A DNA stretch of 61,710 nt, taken from contig JAADGN010000052.1 of NCBI GenBank assembly GCA_013152325.1, forward strand, positions 1 through 61,710. Reading direction: 5' to 3'. The notes beneath the pieces are model-generated. The model worked only from the letters and a program-made list of their open reading frames with translations. It ran no database searches and was not told the DNA's origin. The translations under genes were made by a program, and so were the position numbers. The stretch is from Chloroflexota bacterium. Lineage in GTDB: Bacteria > Chloroflexota > Anaerolineae > Anaerolineales > Villigracilaceae. Positions 49,457 to 57,443 of this stretch are shown one piece after another (position 1 is the stretch's first letter; every line of letters begins with the position of its first letter).

Positions 49457-50395
49457 TCAGTCGTTAGTCGGCAGTTTCTCGGCTACTCGCAAACGTGCGC
49501 TGCGCGCACGCGGGTTCTCTTCTACTTCGGCCTCACCGGGACGGATCGGCTTACGGACAATCTCTTTGAGCGTTGCGACATGTCCACAGGTGCAAATCGG
49601 CTGGCGCGGCGGGCAGATGCAATCTCGGCTCTCCCGGCGGAAGAATTCCTTGACCAGCCGGTCTTCCAGCGAGTGGAAGGCGATCACGGCCAACCGTCCG
49701 CCCGGAGCCAGGGCTGCCAGGGCTTGCGGCAGGACACGCTCGATGGCGCCCAGCTCGTCGTTGACGGCGATGCGCAGCGCCTGGAACGTCCGTGTGGCGG
49801 GATGCACCCGTCTGCCGCGGCGGGGGATGACGCTTTCGATGACGGAGGCCAGTTGACGGGTCGTGCGAAGCGGCCGCGCCCGGACGAGAGCCTGCGCGAT
49901 GCGCCGTGCGGCGCGTTCCTCCCCGTAACGGTAGATGATGTCCGCCAGTTCGGCTTCCGGCAGGTGGTTGACCAGGTCGGCCGCGCTGCGCGGGTTGGAC
50001 GGGTCGAAACGCATGTCCAGCGGCCCGTCCGCCTGGAAGGAGAAGCCCCGCTGCGGCGTATCGAACTGCATCGAAGATGCGCCCAGGTCGAGCAGGATGC
50101 CTTGCACAGATGCCCAGTTGGTTTCATCTGACAGGATGCGTGCAAGGGAGGTGTAGGAGGCCTGGACCAGTCGGACGCGCTCCACATAAGGAGCCAAGGT
50201 CTCACGTGCGAGCGCAAGCGCCTGCGGGTCTACGTCGAGACCGAGCAGGCGCCCTTCTGGTGCGCAGGCCTCCAGAATACCGCGGGCATGTCCGCCCGCG
50301 CCCACTGTCCCGTCGACATAACAGCCTGGGCTTTTGGGTTGCAACGCGTGTATAATCTCATGGTAAAGAACAGGAGCGTGCGGCGCTGTGGCCAT
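49457..50395 (-). CDS. rsmH: 16S rRNA (cytosine1402-N4)-methyltransferase
   Basis: A 312-residue SAM-dependent methyltransferase, one residue from the E. coli length. It starts HAPVLYHEIIHALQPKSPG, with the SAM loop DGTVGAGGHARGIL, the LLDLGASSMQFDTPQRGFSF motif and IAFHSLEDRLVKEFFR in the C-terminal half. It has a CPPRQPICTCG cysteine segment near residue 258, common in this family. It starts one base after the mraZ stop. Confidence 0.97.
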   Translation of the reverse strand: MATAPHAPVLYHEIIHALQPKSPGCYVDGTVGAGGHARGILEACAPEGRLLGLDVDPQALALARETLAPYVERVRLVQASYTSLARILSDETNWASVQGILLDLGASSMQFDTPQRGFSFQADGPLDMRFDPSNPRSAADLVNHLPEAELADIIYRYGEERAARRIAQALVRARPLRTTRQLASVIESVIPRRGRRVHPATRTFQALRIAVNDELGAIERVLPQALAALAPGGRLAVIAFHSLEDRLVKEFFRRESRDCICPPRQPICTCGHVATLKEIVRKPIRPGEAEVEENPRARSARLRVAEKLPTND

Positions 50396-50396
50396 C

Positions 50397-50834
50397 TTAT
50401 TGGTTGGAAAGATCGAGGGCCGAGAAGCGCTGGTTGTTGGCCTCAGTGTTCTGGATTTGGGTCATCTGTTCGTCCCACTGGGCCGGCGTCCAAATCTCGA
50501 AGTAATCGCCCTGCCCGGCAACCACGGCCTCGCCATCAAGGCCGACGAACTGACGCAGGTTCTGCGGCAGGAGGATGCGCCCAGCTTTATCCGCTTCGAC
50601 AGGATAGGCGTTGGAGAGGATCAAGCGGCGCAGCAAGCGGGCGGTGGGGTCGGCCAGGTTCATGGCATTGATGCGCTCGTATACCTGTTCAAAATAATCG
50701 GGCGTCATCACCATCAGACAGCGATCAAAGCCCTGGGTGACAAAAGCGCCATCCGCCAGCATGTCACGGAAACGTGCCGGAACGGTAAGACGTCCTTTTG
50801 CGTCGAGCGAGTGTTGGTATTGGCCCAGGAACAT
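50397..50834 (-). CDS. mraZ: Transcriptional regulator MraZ
   Basis: A 145-residue DNA-binding protein with two AbrB-like SpoVT repeats (FLGQYQHSLDAKGRLTVPARF near the start and YPVEADKAGRILLPQNLRQFV in the second half). MraZ binds repeats upstream of its own gene and controls the dcw operon. Start at 50834 is set by the family N-terminus and AAGGTAGAAC before it. The expected binding repeats are present upstream at 50901-50932. Confidence 0.97.
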   Translation of the reverse strand: MFLGQYQHSLDAKGRLTVPARFRDMLADGAFVTQGFDRCLMVMTPDYFEQVYERINAMNLADPTARLLRRLILSNAYPVEADKAGRILLPQNLRQFVGLDGEAVVAGQGDYFEIWTPAQWDEQMTQIQNTEANNQRFSALDLSNQ

Positions 50835-50861
50835 TTGTTCTACCTTGCCTATTAATGCGCC

Positions 50862-50884
50862 GAACGCCGGGGGTTCCGGCGTTC
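50862..50884. repeat. Hairpin in the mraZ 5' leader
   Basis: GAACGCCGG (50862-50870) pairs exactly with CCGGCGTTC (50876-50884) around five bases. It lies between the MraZ operator and the mraZ start, inside the predicted leader RNA. Confidence 0.7.
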
Positions 50885-50900
50885 CTGGGGAAATTGTGGA

Positions 50901-50932
50901 TGTTTCCTCCACTTTCTCCCACTTTCCCCCAC
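50901..50932 (-). promoter_or_regulatory. MraZ-binding repeats upstream of mraZ
   Basis: On the minus strand three repeats with 10-bp spacing: GTGGGGGAAA, GTGGGAGAAA, GTGGAGGAAA. This fits the known TGGG/AAAGTGG-type triple repeats bound by MraZ. They lie directly downstream of the -10, where a bound repressor would block transcription. Confidence 0.85.
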
Positions 50933-50961
50933 ATTTTACATGAAAAAGGGGCAAAAAGCAA
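50933..50961 (-). promoter_or_regulatory. Promoter of the mraZ-ftsZ (dcw) cluster
   Basis: On the minus strand TTGCTT (50961-50956), 17 bases, TAAAAT (50938-50933), with the MraZ repeats immediately downstream. Confidence 0.7.
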
Positions 50962-51118
50962 GTAGTACTTTTGGTTTGTGAGTAGAGGCGTCTTATTTTG
51001 AGCTGCGAAGAACACGAGGAAAGAGCAATTGACGCCATGCTGTTTACGACTGGTCATGATGCAAGGCATCGTAACCAGCCGCGACAAGAGCCTCGCAGGA
51101 CCAGCCCATAAACTCCCC

Positions 51119-52342
51119 ATGACAATCCGACAACGTCTGCCGAAGGCCTGCCTAACCCGTTTCGACGCCGCGCCGGAGTTCCTCGTCCGCGCGCCGGGAC
51201 GCGTGAATCTGATCGGCGAGCACACCGATTACAACGACGGTTTCGTGCTGCCGATGGCGATTGACCGCGCGGTGTGGATCGCGCTGCGTCCGCGCGCGGA
51301 CAAACTTGTAGTCGTCCATTCGCTGGATTTCGGCGAGACGGTTGAGTTCGCTCTGGATGATTTGCAAAAGAGCAGGGGCTGGGCCGAATATTTGAAAGGC
51401 GTGGCCTGGGGGTTACAGGTCGCAGGTTGCAGGCTGACGGGTTGGGAAGGGGTGATGACGGGGGACGTGCCCATCGGCGCGGGGCTGTCGTCTTCCGCAG
51501 CGGTGGAGATGGCCGCGGCGCGCGCCTTCGCGGCGGTCTCCGGCTTCGAATGGGACGCGGCGCGCATGGCAAGGATCGGGCAAACGGCGGAAAACGAATG
51601 GGTCGGCGTCAGATCCGGCATTATGGACCAGATGGTCAGCGCGGCGGCCGTCGCCGGGCACGCGCTCTTTCTCGACGCCCGCACGCTGTCCTTCAGGCAC
51701 GTCCCGATGCCGCCGGATGTGGCCGTGGTCGTGTTGGATACGTCCACGCGGCGCGGACTGGTTGCTTCGGCCTACAACGAACGACGCGCACAATGCGAGG
51801 CGGCGGCGCGGGCGTTTGGGGTGAAAGCGTTGCGGGATGTGGACTGGAACATGCTGCAGGCAGGAAGAAGCGGATTGGAAGAGGTGGTATTCCGTCGTGC
51901 ACGACACGTGGTGACTGAAAATCAGCGCGTGCTGGATGCAACGGCAGCCATGCGCAGTAGAGATGCTGCCCGGATGGGGGAACTTTTCAACGAGAGTCAC
52001 GCCAGTCTGCGGGACGATTTCGAGGTCACGAACGATGCGCTCAATTGGATCGTGGAGATTGCGCAAGCACAGCCGGGGTGCTACGGCGCTCGGATGACGG
52101 GCGCAGGCTTTGGCGGCGCGGCCGTCGCGTTGGTGAAAACGGGAAATGTTGAGGCCTTTGCCCAGGCCGTCGAAACGGCATACCGGCTCAAGTCCGGGCT
52201 CGAGGCGAAGATATACGTCTGCAGGGCGAGCGCGGGGGCAAGCGTCGTCCCGCTCCAGGGACAAGGGTCAATCGGCGCGCAACACACGTCGGCTCAGGAC
52301 GAACGCGGATTTCAATTTCCCCCAGACAACCTTGAGCGATAA
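51119..52342 (+). CDS. galK: Galactokinase
   Basis: A 407-residue GHMP kinase that phosphorylates galactose in the Leloir pathway. Motif 1 is RVNLIGEHTDYNDGFVLPMA near residue 29, motif 2 the ATP loop PIGAGLSSSAAVEMA near 124, and motif 3 TGAGFGGAAVALV near 330. Start at 51119 is chosen by the family N-terminus; no clear ribosome site is visible, and ATGs at 51056 and 51059 are possible. About 30 extra residues after the family C-terminus (RASAGASVV) run 75 bases into the convergent gene downstream. No other gal gene is in the window. Confidence 0.93.
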   Translation: MTIRQRLPKACLTRFDAAPEFLVRAPGRVNLIGEHTDYNDGFVLPMAIDRAVWIALRPRADKLVVVHSLDFGETVEFALDDLQKSRGWAEYLKGVAWGLQVAGCRLTGWEGVMTGDVPIGAGLSSSAAVEMAAARAFAAVSGFEWDAARMARIGQTAENEWVGVRSGIMDQMVSAAAVAGHALFLDARTLSFRHVPMPPDVAVVVLDTSTRRGLVASAYNERRAQCEAAARAFGVKALRDVDWNMLQAGRSGLEEVVFRRARHVVTENQRVLDATAAMRSRDAARMGELFNESHASLRDDFEVTNDALNWIVEIAQAQPGCYGARMTGAGFGGAAVALVKTGNVEAFAQAVETAYRLKSGLEAKIYVCRASAGASVVPLQGQGSIGAQHTSAQDERGFQFPPDNLER

Positions 52343-53149
52343 TCCCGCCCGCCAAAAGGCGACCGCGGCCATACCGTGCGCCAGGACGGCGAAAAGCGGC
52401 GGGGTCTCGTGGGTGTAGTAGGTCCAGCACTCACGGGTGGTGCCCCACAATTCGAGGAAATAACCCAGTCCGGCCCCGGCGACGAATGTCAGGAAAGCGA
52501 GACGGTGGTCGGTGGGCGTCAGGATAAAGAGCGCGCACAGAAGCAGCGCGGCCAAGGTGTAGGATTTGTCCATCGTGGGGGCGACGAAAGAGAGCATCAG
52601 GGCGTAAAAGCCGGCGAACAGTACCCAGTACGCGGTTTTGAAATTCAACACAACACGTCGTTTCGAAAATCTTTGTGCGCCCTGCGCCCTGGCGGTGAGA
52701 AAGATCAGCAGCCGCGTCATGCGATCAATGGTCAGCGTGGCGATGGGCCAGGCCGGGATGATCCACAGCGGCGGGCGTTCGGCGGTGTAGTAATGCCACA
52801 GGTTGGTCTGCGTGCCCCACGATTCGATCACCAACCCGCCCAACGTGGCGACGAAGATGATCTGTGCATCGATGCGCAGGTCGGCGCGGGCCATGATCAT
52901 CAGGGACATGAAGAGAAAGATGCCCAGCAGCAGCCAATCCATGTAACGCCACCAGGGGCCAGTCCAATCAATATAGGAGAGCACTTCCTCCGCCAACGGC
53001 CACCAGACGTAAACGATCAGGCCAACGGTAAGCAGGAAAGCGCTGAACAAAATGGTGCTGTGTCGCGTCCAGCCAAAGAGCGAGACGATGCGCCTCCAAA
53101 GAGGCAGACCGTCCCGCTCCATTTTTGCAGCGTTGCTTCTACTCATCAT
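52268..53149 (-). CDS. Unknown membrane protein with internal duplication
   Basis: A 293-residue protein with about eight hydrophobic segments. Two related halves are visible: ESWGTQTNLWHYYTAERPPL near residue 109 and ELWGTTRECWTYYTHETPPL near residue 240, each followed by another hydrophobic helix. The acidic residue, WGT and WxYYT are kept in both. I do not recognise the family; a loose resemblance to polyprenyl or carotenoid membrane enzymes is only a hint. It begins 20 bases after the adaptor gene on the same strand and is probably the last gene of the riboswitch-controlled operon. Confidence 0.75.
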   Translation of the reverse strand: MMSRSNAAKMERDGLPLWRRIVSLFGWTRHSTILFSAFLLTVGLIVYVWWPLAEEVLSYIDWTGPWWRYMDWLLLGIFLFMSLMIMARADLRIDAQIIFVATLGGLVIESWGTQTNLWHYYTAERPPLWIIPAWPIATLTIDRMTRLLIFLTARAQGAQRFSKRRVVLNFKTAYWVLFAGFYALMLSFVAPTMDKSYTLAALLLCALFILTPTDHRLAFLTFVAGAGLGYFLELWGTTRECWTYYTHETPPLFAVLAHGMAAVAFWRAGLSLKVVWGKLKSAFVLSRRVLRAD

Positions 53150-53169
53150 CGCGCTTGGACAATGGGGGT

Positions 53170-53976
53170 TTAGCGTGTTTCTTCCCTGATTTCAACGTTG
53201 ACGCTCATCCCCCAGCGCAGGCCTTCCGGCTGCTCGTCCAGTCGAACGGTCACTTTGTATACCACGTCCCCGCCGATCGTATCGGCCATGGGGGATATCG
53301 CGACCACCTTGCCGCCGACGTCCATATCCAGCGCCTCGACGTAGACCGTGGCGGGCTGCCCCACGTTGACGTTGGGCGCGTCGCGCTCGCTCAAATCGGT
53401 CGTCTCAACTTGCAGGCGATCCAGTGTCCCGACGATACCGATAATTTGTCCAGGCATTACCGTTTCACCGGGGATGATATCCAAAGCGACGACGGTGCCG
53501 TCGATCGGCGCGGTCAAGGTGGCCTGAGCCAGTGCGGCCTGGGCGGCGGCCAGCGCGCCTTCGGCCTGGGCAACATCCCCTTCCGCACGTTCACGGTGTT
53601 CGTGGGCCGTGCCGACGCGGTTTAGATAATCCAACCAGGCCTGCGCGGTTTGGCGCGCACCCTCGGCTTGGGCAACCTTGGCTTCCAGCACAGCGGTGTC
53701 CAGGCCGACAAGTACCTGGCCCGCTTTCACCCGGTCGCCGACTTTCACGTCCACACTTTGGACGCGTCCGGCGATGGTGAAACTCAACTGCGCCTCCTGC
53801 GCCGGAACGATCACTCCTGAAGCGACCACACTGCCGCTGCCGGCGGTCTGGTCTGAACCACTATCCAGGTTTACGGTTGGGATGGCGGGGGACGGGGTAG
53901 CGGCTGCCCCGTTGCAGGCGGAGAGTATCAGCATTCCCGACAAAGTCAGGATCAAAATCCAGCGGCTTGATCTCAT
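53170..53976 (-). CDS. MacA/HlyD-type lipoprotein adaptor of the ABC exporter
   Basis: A 268-residue exported lipoprotein with lipobox LSAC at residues 18-21. It has a biotinyl-lipoyl-like half motif (GVIVPAQEAQLSFTIAGRVQS, then VKVGDRVKAGQVLVGLD), a short helical hairpin rich in Ala and Gln (residues ~95-150), the returning half (LTAPIDGTVVALDIIPGETV) and a beta-barrel domain. This is the membrane fusion protein layout. The hairpin is short compared with E. coli MacA, which suits a pump without a TolC partner. TAGGAGATATACG precedes the start. It follows the ATPase gene by 10 bases. Confidence 0.88.
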   Translation of the reverse strand: MRSSRWILILTLSGMLILSACNGAAATPSPAIPTVNLDSGSDQTAGSGSVVASGVIVPAQEAQLSFTIAGRVQSVDVKVGDRVKAGQVLVGLDTAVLEAKVAQAEGARQTAQAWLDYLNRVGTAHEHRERAEGDVAQAEGALAAAQAALAQATLTAPIDGTVVALDIIPGETVMPGQIIGIVGTLDRLQVETTDLSERDAPNVNVGQPATVYVEALDMDVGGKVVAISPMADTIGGDVVYKVTVRLDEQPEGLRWGMSVNVEIREETR

Positions 53977-53986
53977 CGTATATCTC

Positions 53987-54682
53987 CTAGTCTTTTTTCT
54001 TTGCAGTGTTGTTCTCGACGACGAGTCCATCACACAATGTTACCACCCGACGGGCATATTTGATGACGCGCGGGTCGTGGGTGGCAAAGATGAAAGTCGT
54101 GCCGGTCTCCTGGTTCAGCTTCTGCATGATTTCCATAACCTGGTCGCCGTTCGCGGTATCCAGGTTGGCCGTCGGCTCATCGGCCAGGACCAGGACCGGG
54201 TTCGTGGCGAGCGCGCGCGCCACCGCGACGCGCTGCTGTTCCCCGCCGCTGAGCTGGTCCGGACGATGGTGGGCGCGGTCGGACAGCCCAACCGCATCCA
54301 GCAATTCCATGACGCGCGTTTTACGCCGACCATTGTTCTGACCGCTCAGAAGCAAGGGCATTTCGACGTTTTCATAAGCCGTCAGGGTGGGGATCAGGGC
54401 GAAGAACTGGAAGATGAACCCTATCTTGGCTTTCCGCAGGTCTGCACGCTGATTGCGGTTGAGACGGGTCACGTCCTCTCCGCGGAGATAGATGCTCCCG
54501 CTCGTAGGTTGATCCAGGCAGCCGATCAATTGCAGCAGGGTGGTTTTGCCCGAGCCGGATGGGCCAACCAGCGTGGTGAATTCGCCATCTCCAATCGTCA
54601 GATTGATGCCGCGCAGGGCGTGGGTTTCAACTTCACCGATTTTATATACGCGGGTTACGTCAGTAAGTTTTGTGACTTCCAT
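53987..54682 (-). CDS. MacB/LolD-type ABC transporter ATPase
   Basis: A 231-residue ATP-binding protein. Walker A is [11 protein letters not shown] near residue 40, the Q-loop [19 protein letters not shown] near 90, the signature [15 protein letters not shown] near 145, Walker [13 protein letters not shown] near 165 and the H-loop ATHD near 200. These features define the MacB/LolD subfamily, which drives mechanotransmission rather than substrate passage through the membrane. It lies between the second permease and the adaptor in one operon. Confidence 0.96.
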   Translation of the reverse strand: MEVTKLTDVTRVYKIGEVETHALRGINLTIGDGEFTTLVGPSGSGKTTLLQLIGCLDQPTSGSIYLRGEDVTRLNRNQRADLRKAKIGFIFQFFALIPTLTAYENVEMPLLLSGQNNGRRKTRVMELLDAVGLSDRAHHRPDQLSGGEQQRVAVARALATNPVLVLADEPTANLDTANGDQVMEIMQKLNQETGTTFIFATHDPRVIKYARRVVTLCDGLVVENNTAKKKD

Positions 54683-54696
54683 GGGATTCTCCTTTT

Positions 54697-55908
54697 CTAG
54701 CTGTGCAAGGCTTCAACCGGTTCCAGGCGGGATGCTACGATCGCGGGATATAGCGCAGCCAGGAGGGTAATGACGAAAGCCATAATTATCAGAATGACCG
54801 TGTCGCTTACGGTCAGATGAGCGTAGATCGTGTCTCCGAAGATGATGCCGGTCATGCCCATATCGCCAAAGTAGATGCCATATTTGGTGTAGTAGGCTAC
54901 GAGGGGCCAACCCAGGAGCAATCCAAAAATGATGCCGCCCACAGCCAGGAAGCCGGCCTCGGCCATGAACAGGGCAATGAGCTGCCGTCCTTTCATGCCA
55001 ATGGCGGTCAGGATACCCATCTCGCGGGTGCGTTCGAAGACGGCCATCAACAGCGTGTTGGTGATCACAGTGGCCGTCACGCCCAGAACGATCAGGTTGA
55101 GAAAGGCCATGTAGACATTGGCAAAACCCGTCATCTGGACAAACAGCTTGTTCATTTCGCGCCAAGTCTCTATCTTGTATTGTGAGGATTGCAGGGCAGC
55201 CGCCACGGCATCGGTCTGGTCAATATCGTTCAGCAGGATAAAGATCAGGCTGGCATGTCCTTCGGTGCGGGTAAAGGTCTGCGCCTTGGCAAGCGGCATG
55301 AAGATGGTGCTCTTGTCATAGCCGGGCGTACCGGTTGAGTACAGGCCGCGGATCGTGAAGAGCTGCTCGTCCACGTCGCCATTGGATGTGTTGACCAGCA
55401 GGTTGATCGTGTCGCCAACCTTCAGATCCAATTTTTCGGCCAACGGCAGACCAATGATGACGCCCTCACGATCATCCGGGGTGAGATATTCGCCGGCGAC
55501 CATGCCTTGATAGAAGGGCTCGTTGGTCTCAGAAAGCGGATCGATGCCGATCACCTGCACGCCCACCGACTCATCCCTGGTCGCGATGATGCCGCTGGCG
55601 TTCAGGCGCGGCGCGGCGGCTTTCACTTCTTCCAGCGCTTCGAGTTGCGTGACGATCTGCTCAGGGTTTTCGACCAGGTCATCCCAGGCCAGGCTGAGTT
55701 TTTCCTCTTCATAGGATTTGGCCCGGATCTGCAAATGCCCGGTGTGCAGGCGGATGCTCAGATCGATGGCGCCGCGCATCTCCCCTTCCAAGATCGCAGC
55801 GATCATGAGCAGCAAGGCCAAAGCCACTGCCACGGCCAATACCGAGAAGAAGGTGCGGCGGCGGTTGCGTCCTAGATTGCGGTAAGCCATCTTGAATAGT
55901 TGCAGCAT
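54697..55908 (-). CDS. MacB/FtsX-type ABC permease, second copy
   Basis: A 403-residue permease. An N-terminal membrane helix after [21 protein letters not shown] is followed by a large extracellular domain (residues ~45-270) and three C-terminal helices ([20 protein letters not shown], then [20 protein letters not shown] and a last one). This is the MacB-PCD/FtsX topology. It ends [16 protein letters not shown], the usual family end. GGAGGCCGATC precedes the start at 55908. It lies 10 bases after the first permease gene; the two probably form a heterodimer. Confidence 0.93.
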   Translation of the reverse strand: MLQLFKMAYRNLGRNRRRTFFSVLAVAVALALLLMIAAILEGEMRGAIDLSIRLHTGHLQIRAKSYEEEKLSLAWDDLVENPEQIVTQLEALEEVKAAAPRLNASGIIATRDESVGVQVIGIDPLSETNEPFYQGMVAGEYLTPDDREGVIIGLPLAEKLDLKVGDTINLLVNTSNGDVDEQLFTIRGLYSTGTPGYDKSTIFMPLAKAQTFTRTEGHASLIFILLNDIDQTDAVAAALQSSQYKIETWREMNKLFVQMTGFANVYMAFLNLIVLGVTATVITNTLLMAVFERTREMGILTAIGMKGRQLIALFMAEAGFLAVGGIIFGLLLGWPLVAYYTKYGIYFGDMGMTGIIFGDTIYAHLTVSDTVILIIMAFVITLLAALYPAIVASRLEPVEALHS

Positions 55909-55918
55909 GATCGGCCTC

Positions 55919-57148
55919 CTATACGTAGTGCAGGGCTTCGGCTGGCTCGCGTCGCGCAGCTTCAAGCGCCGGATAGAGCGCGGCAATGGCCGCGATGACC
56001 GCAACCGTCAGGGCGCGTTGGAAGATCATGCCAGGCACAATGGTGGGGTAGACTTTCCCGCCCAGCAGCGCCATGTAGTCGGTAAGGTCTGCAAATTGGC
56101 TGTAATCGATTCCGTAATAACCGAGGAGGCCGTTGAGGGCCACACCCAAGATGGCGCCAAAGACCGCGCCTACCAGGCCGATCAAAATACCTTCCAGCAG
56201 GAAGAGCAGCGTGATCTGGCGCGGCTTCAGTCCCATCGCGCCGAGCAGGCCGATCTCGCGTGTGCGTTCGTAGACGGCCATCAGCAGGATGTTGAAAATA
56301 CCAATGGCGGCGATCCCCAAAAGGACTATGCCAAAAATGGTCATAATGGCGGATTTCATCGCAATGGTTTGGCTGAGTTCGGGAATGGACGTCTCCCAGG
56401 TGGTGATTTCGTAGCCGCTCAGTGTCGAAGTCAGCGCGCTGACCACCGGCGCCTCCTGACCAACTTGCGCCAGCAGGATAACCACTTCGGTGACCTGATC
56501 GTCCAGTCCGTATAGCTGCTGCGCTTCGCTCAAAGAGATGTAAACGGTACGTTTCTCGATGGACGGCATGCCGATATCGTAGATGCCTGTCACCGTCATT
56601 GTGCGGCGGCGCATCTGCTCGTGTGTGGCGCGTCCGACCAGGGTAATGCGGTCTCCAATGCGGAGCTCCATCGCATCTGCCAGTCCGCGTCCGATCAGGA
56701 TCACGTCGCCATCGTCAGCAGCCAGGTAACGCCCGGCGACGATATTTTGTGCGATCAGGCTGGTTGCAGCTTCCTGTTCCGGTTCGATACCGGTAATACT
56801 GACGGGAAAAGCGCCTGTGCGGTTGCTGGTCATGCCGCCCGTGTTGATATGCCGCAGTGCAGCGACCACGTTCGGCTGCCCCATTGCGGCCTCGACAACA
56901 GCTTCGGAATTTTCTATTGGCAAAAGCGGCGTCTGGCTGGTCTTGTCGCCATAACCGGCGGCGTGGACTTGAATATTCCCGCCCATCAGTTTGATGGCGT
57001 TCCCGTAAACGGCCTGCTCGAACCCGGCCAACAGGCCGTCGTATAGAACCAGCAGGGCCATGCACATGCCCATCGCCATCACGACGATGAGTGTCCGCCG
57101 CCGGTTGCGCCAGATGTTGCGCCAGGCTAGTTTCAAAGACAGTTTCAT
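55919..57148 (-). CDS. MacB/FtsX-type ABC permease, first copy
   Basis: A 409-residue permease with the same plan: KLSLKLAWRNIWRNRRRTLIV, one helix, an extracellular domain (to ~residue 270) and three helices starting MTIFGIVLLGIAAIGIFNILLM. It ends PALEAARREPAEALHYV. It is related to the next gene but clearly divergent. AAGGAGTTGACCT precedes the ATG. As first gene of the operon it lies just behind the manganese riboswitch and terminator, so expression of the whole transporter should depend on read-through. Confidence 0.93.
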   Translation of the reverse strand: MKLSLKLAWRNIWRNRRRTLIVVMAMGMCMALLVLYDGLLAGFEQAVYGNAIKLMGGNIQVHAAGYGDKTSQTPLLPIENSEAVVEAAMGQPNVVAALRHINTGGMTSNRTGAFPVSITGIEPEQEAATSLIAQNIVAGRYLAADDGDVILIGRGLADAMELRIGDRITLVGRATHEQMRRRTMTVTGIYDIGMPSIEKRTVYISLSEAQQLYGLDDQVTEVVILLAQVGQEAPVVSALTSTLSGYEITTWETSIPELSQTIAMKSAIMTIFGIVLLGIAAIGIFNILLMAVYERTREIGLLGAMGLKPRQITLLFLLEGILIGLVGAVFGAILGVALNGLLGYYGIDYSQFADLTDYMALLGGKVYPTIVPGMIFQRALTVAVIAAIAALYPALEAARREPAEALHYV

Positions 57149-57183
57149 AGGTCAACTCCTTGGCCGTTTCCGAGAGCAGCCTT

Positions 57184-57221
57184 AAAAAAGAAACCACCAC
57201 ATACAAACATGTGATGGTCTC
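57184..57221 (-). terminator. Riboswitch-linked intrinsic terminator
   Basis: On the minus strand GAGACCATCACAT (57221-57209) pairs with ATGTGGTGGTTTC (57202-57190) with two wobbles, loop GTTTGT, followed by six T residues (57189-57184). The first arm includes the GAGACC that ends the aptamer, so aptamer and terminator should exclude one another. Confidence 0.93.
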
Positions 57222-57318
57222 GCCAATCGCTTTAGAAGCGCACGAATTACCGAGAGCCTTTCGACTCTGTCCTGACGATAATTCGACCTGCAAGTGGCAG
57301 GCGGCTACTCCCCAGTAC
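57216..57318 (-). ncRNA. yybP-ykoY manganese riboswitch aptamer
   Basis: Read on the minus strand: the signature GGGGAGUAGC (57313-57304); hairpin CCUGC-CACUU-GCAGG (57301-57287); helix CGAAUUA (57285-57279) closing with UAAUUCG (57249-57243); the conserved strand UCGUCA (57278-57273); hairpin GAGUC-GAAA-GGCUC (57267-57254); hairpin CGCUU-CUA-AAGCG (57240-57228); and the end GGCGAGACC (57224-57216). This matches the element order I recall for the Lactococcus lactis yybP-ykoY RNA, including GGGGAGUAGC, UCGUCA, a GAAA loop and AGCAAGACC. These RNAs bind manganese and switch genes on. The outermost helix P1 is not obvious. Confidence 0.93.
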
Positions 57319-57324
57319 GATTAC

Positions 57325-57353
57325 AGTGTACATTTTTTCGAGATGGAAGTCAA
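57325..57353 (-). promoter_or_regulatory. Promoter of the riboswitch-ABC transporter operon
   Basis: On the minus strand TTGACT (57353-57348), exactly 17 bases, TACACT (57330-57325). Transcription would begin around 57318-57321, just ahead of the aptamer. Confidence 0.85.
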
Positions 57354-57408
57354 GCAAAAAACTGACATCCACGCAAGGCAATTCTGCGGCCAAACAACGG
57401 TATCCCAA

Positions 57409-57437
57409 TTGACTTTCCACCGATTTTCATCTAAACT
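57409..57437 (+). promoter_or_regulatory. Promoter of comM, giving a leaderless or near-leaderless mRNA
   Basis: On the plus strand TTGACT (57409-57414), 17 bases, TAAACT (57432-57437). The comM ATG begins at 57444, where transcription would start. Confidence 0.75.
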
Positions 57438-57443
57438 GGGCTC

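Noticed and set aside
53125-53625. A plus-strand open frame over the adaptor gene
   Set aside because: Antisense to the lipoprotein adaptor, which has a lipobox, a good ribosome site and a clear family match.
57193-57218. An operator palindrome (ACCACCACAT / ATGTGATGGT) between the divergent operons
   Set aside because: It is better explained as the stem of the riboswitch terminator on the minus strand, since it is followed by six T residues and shares GAGACC with the aptamer.
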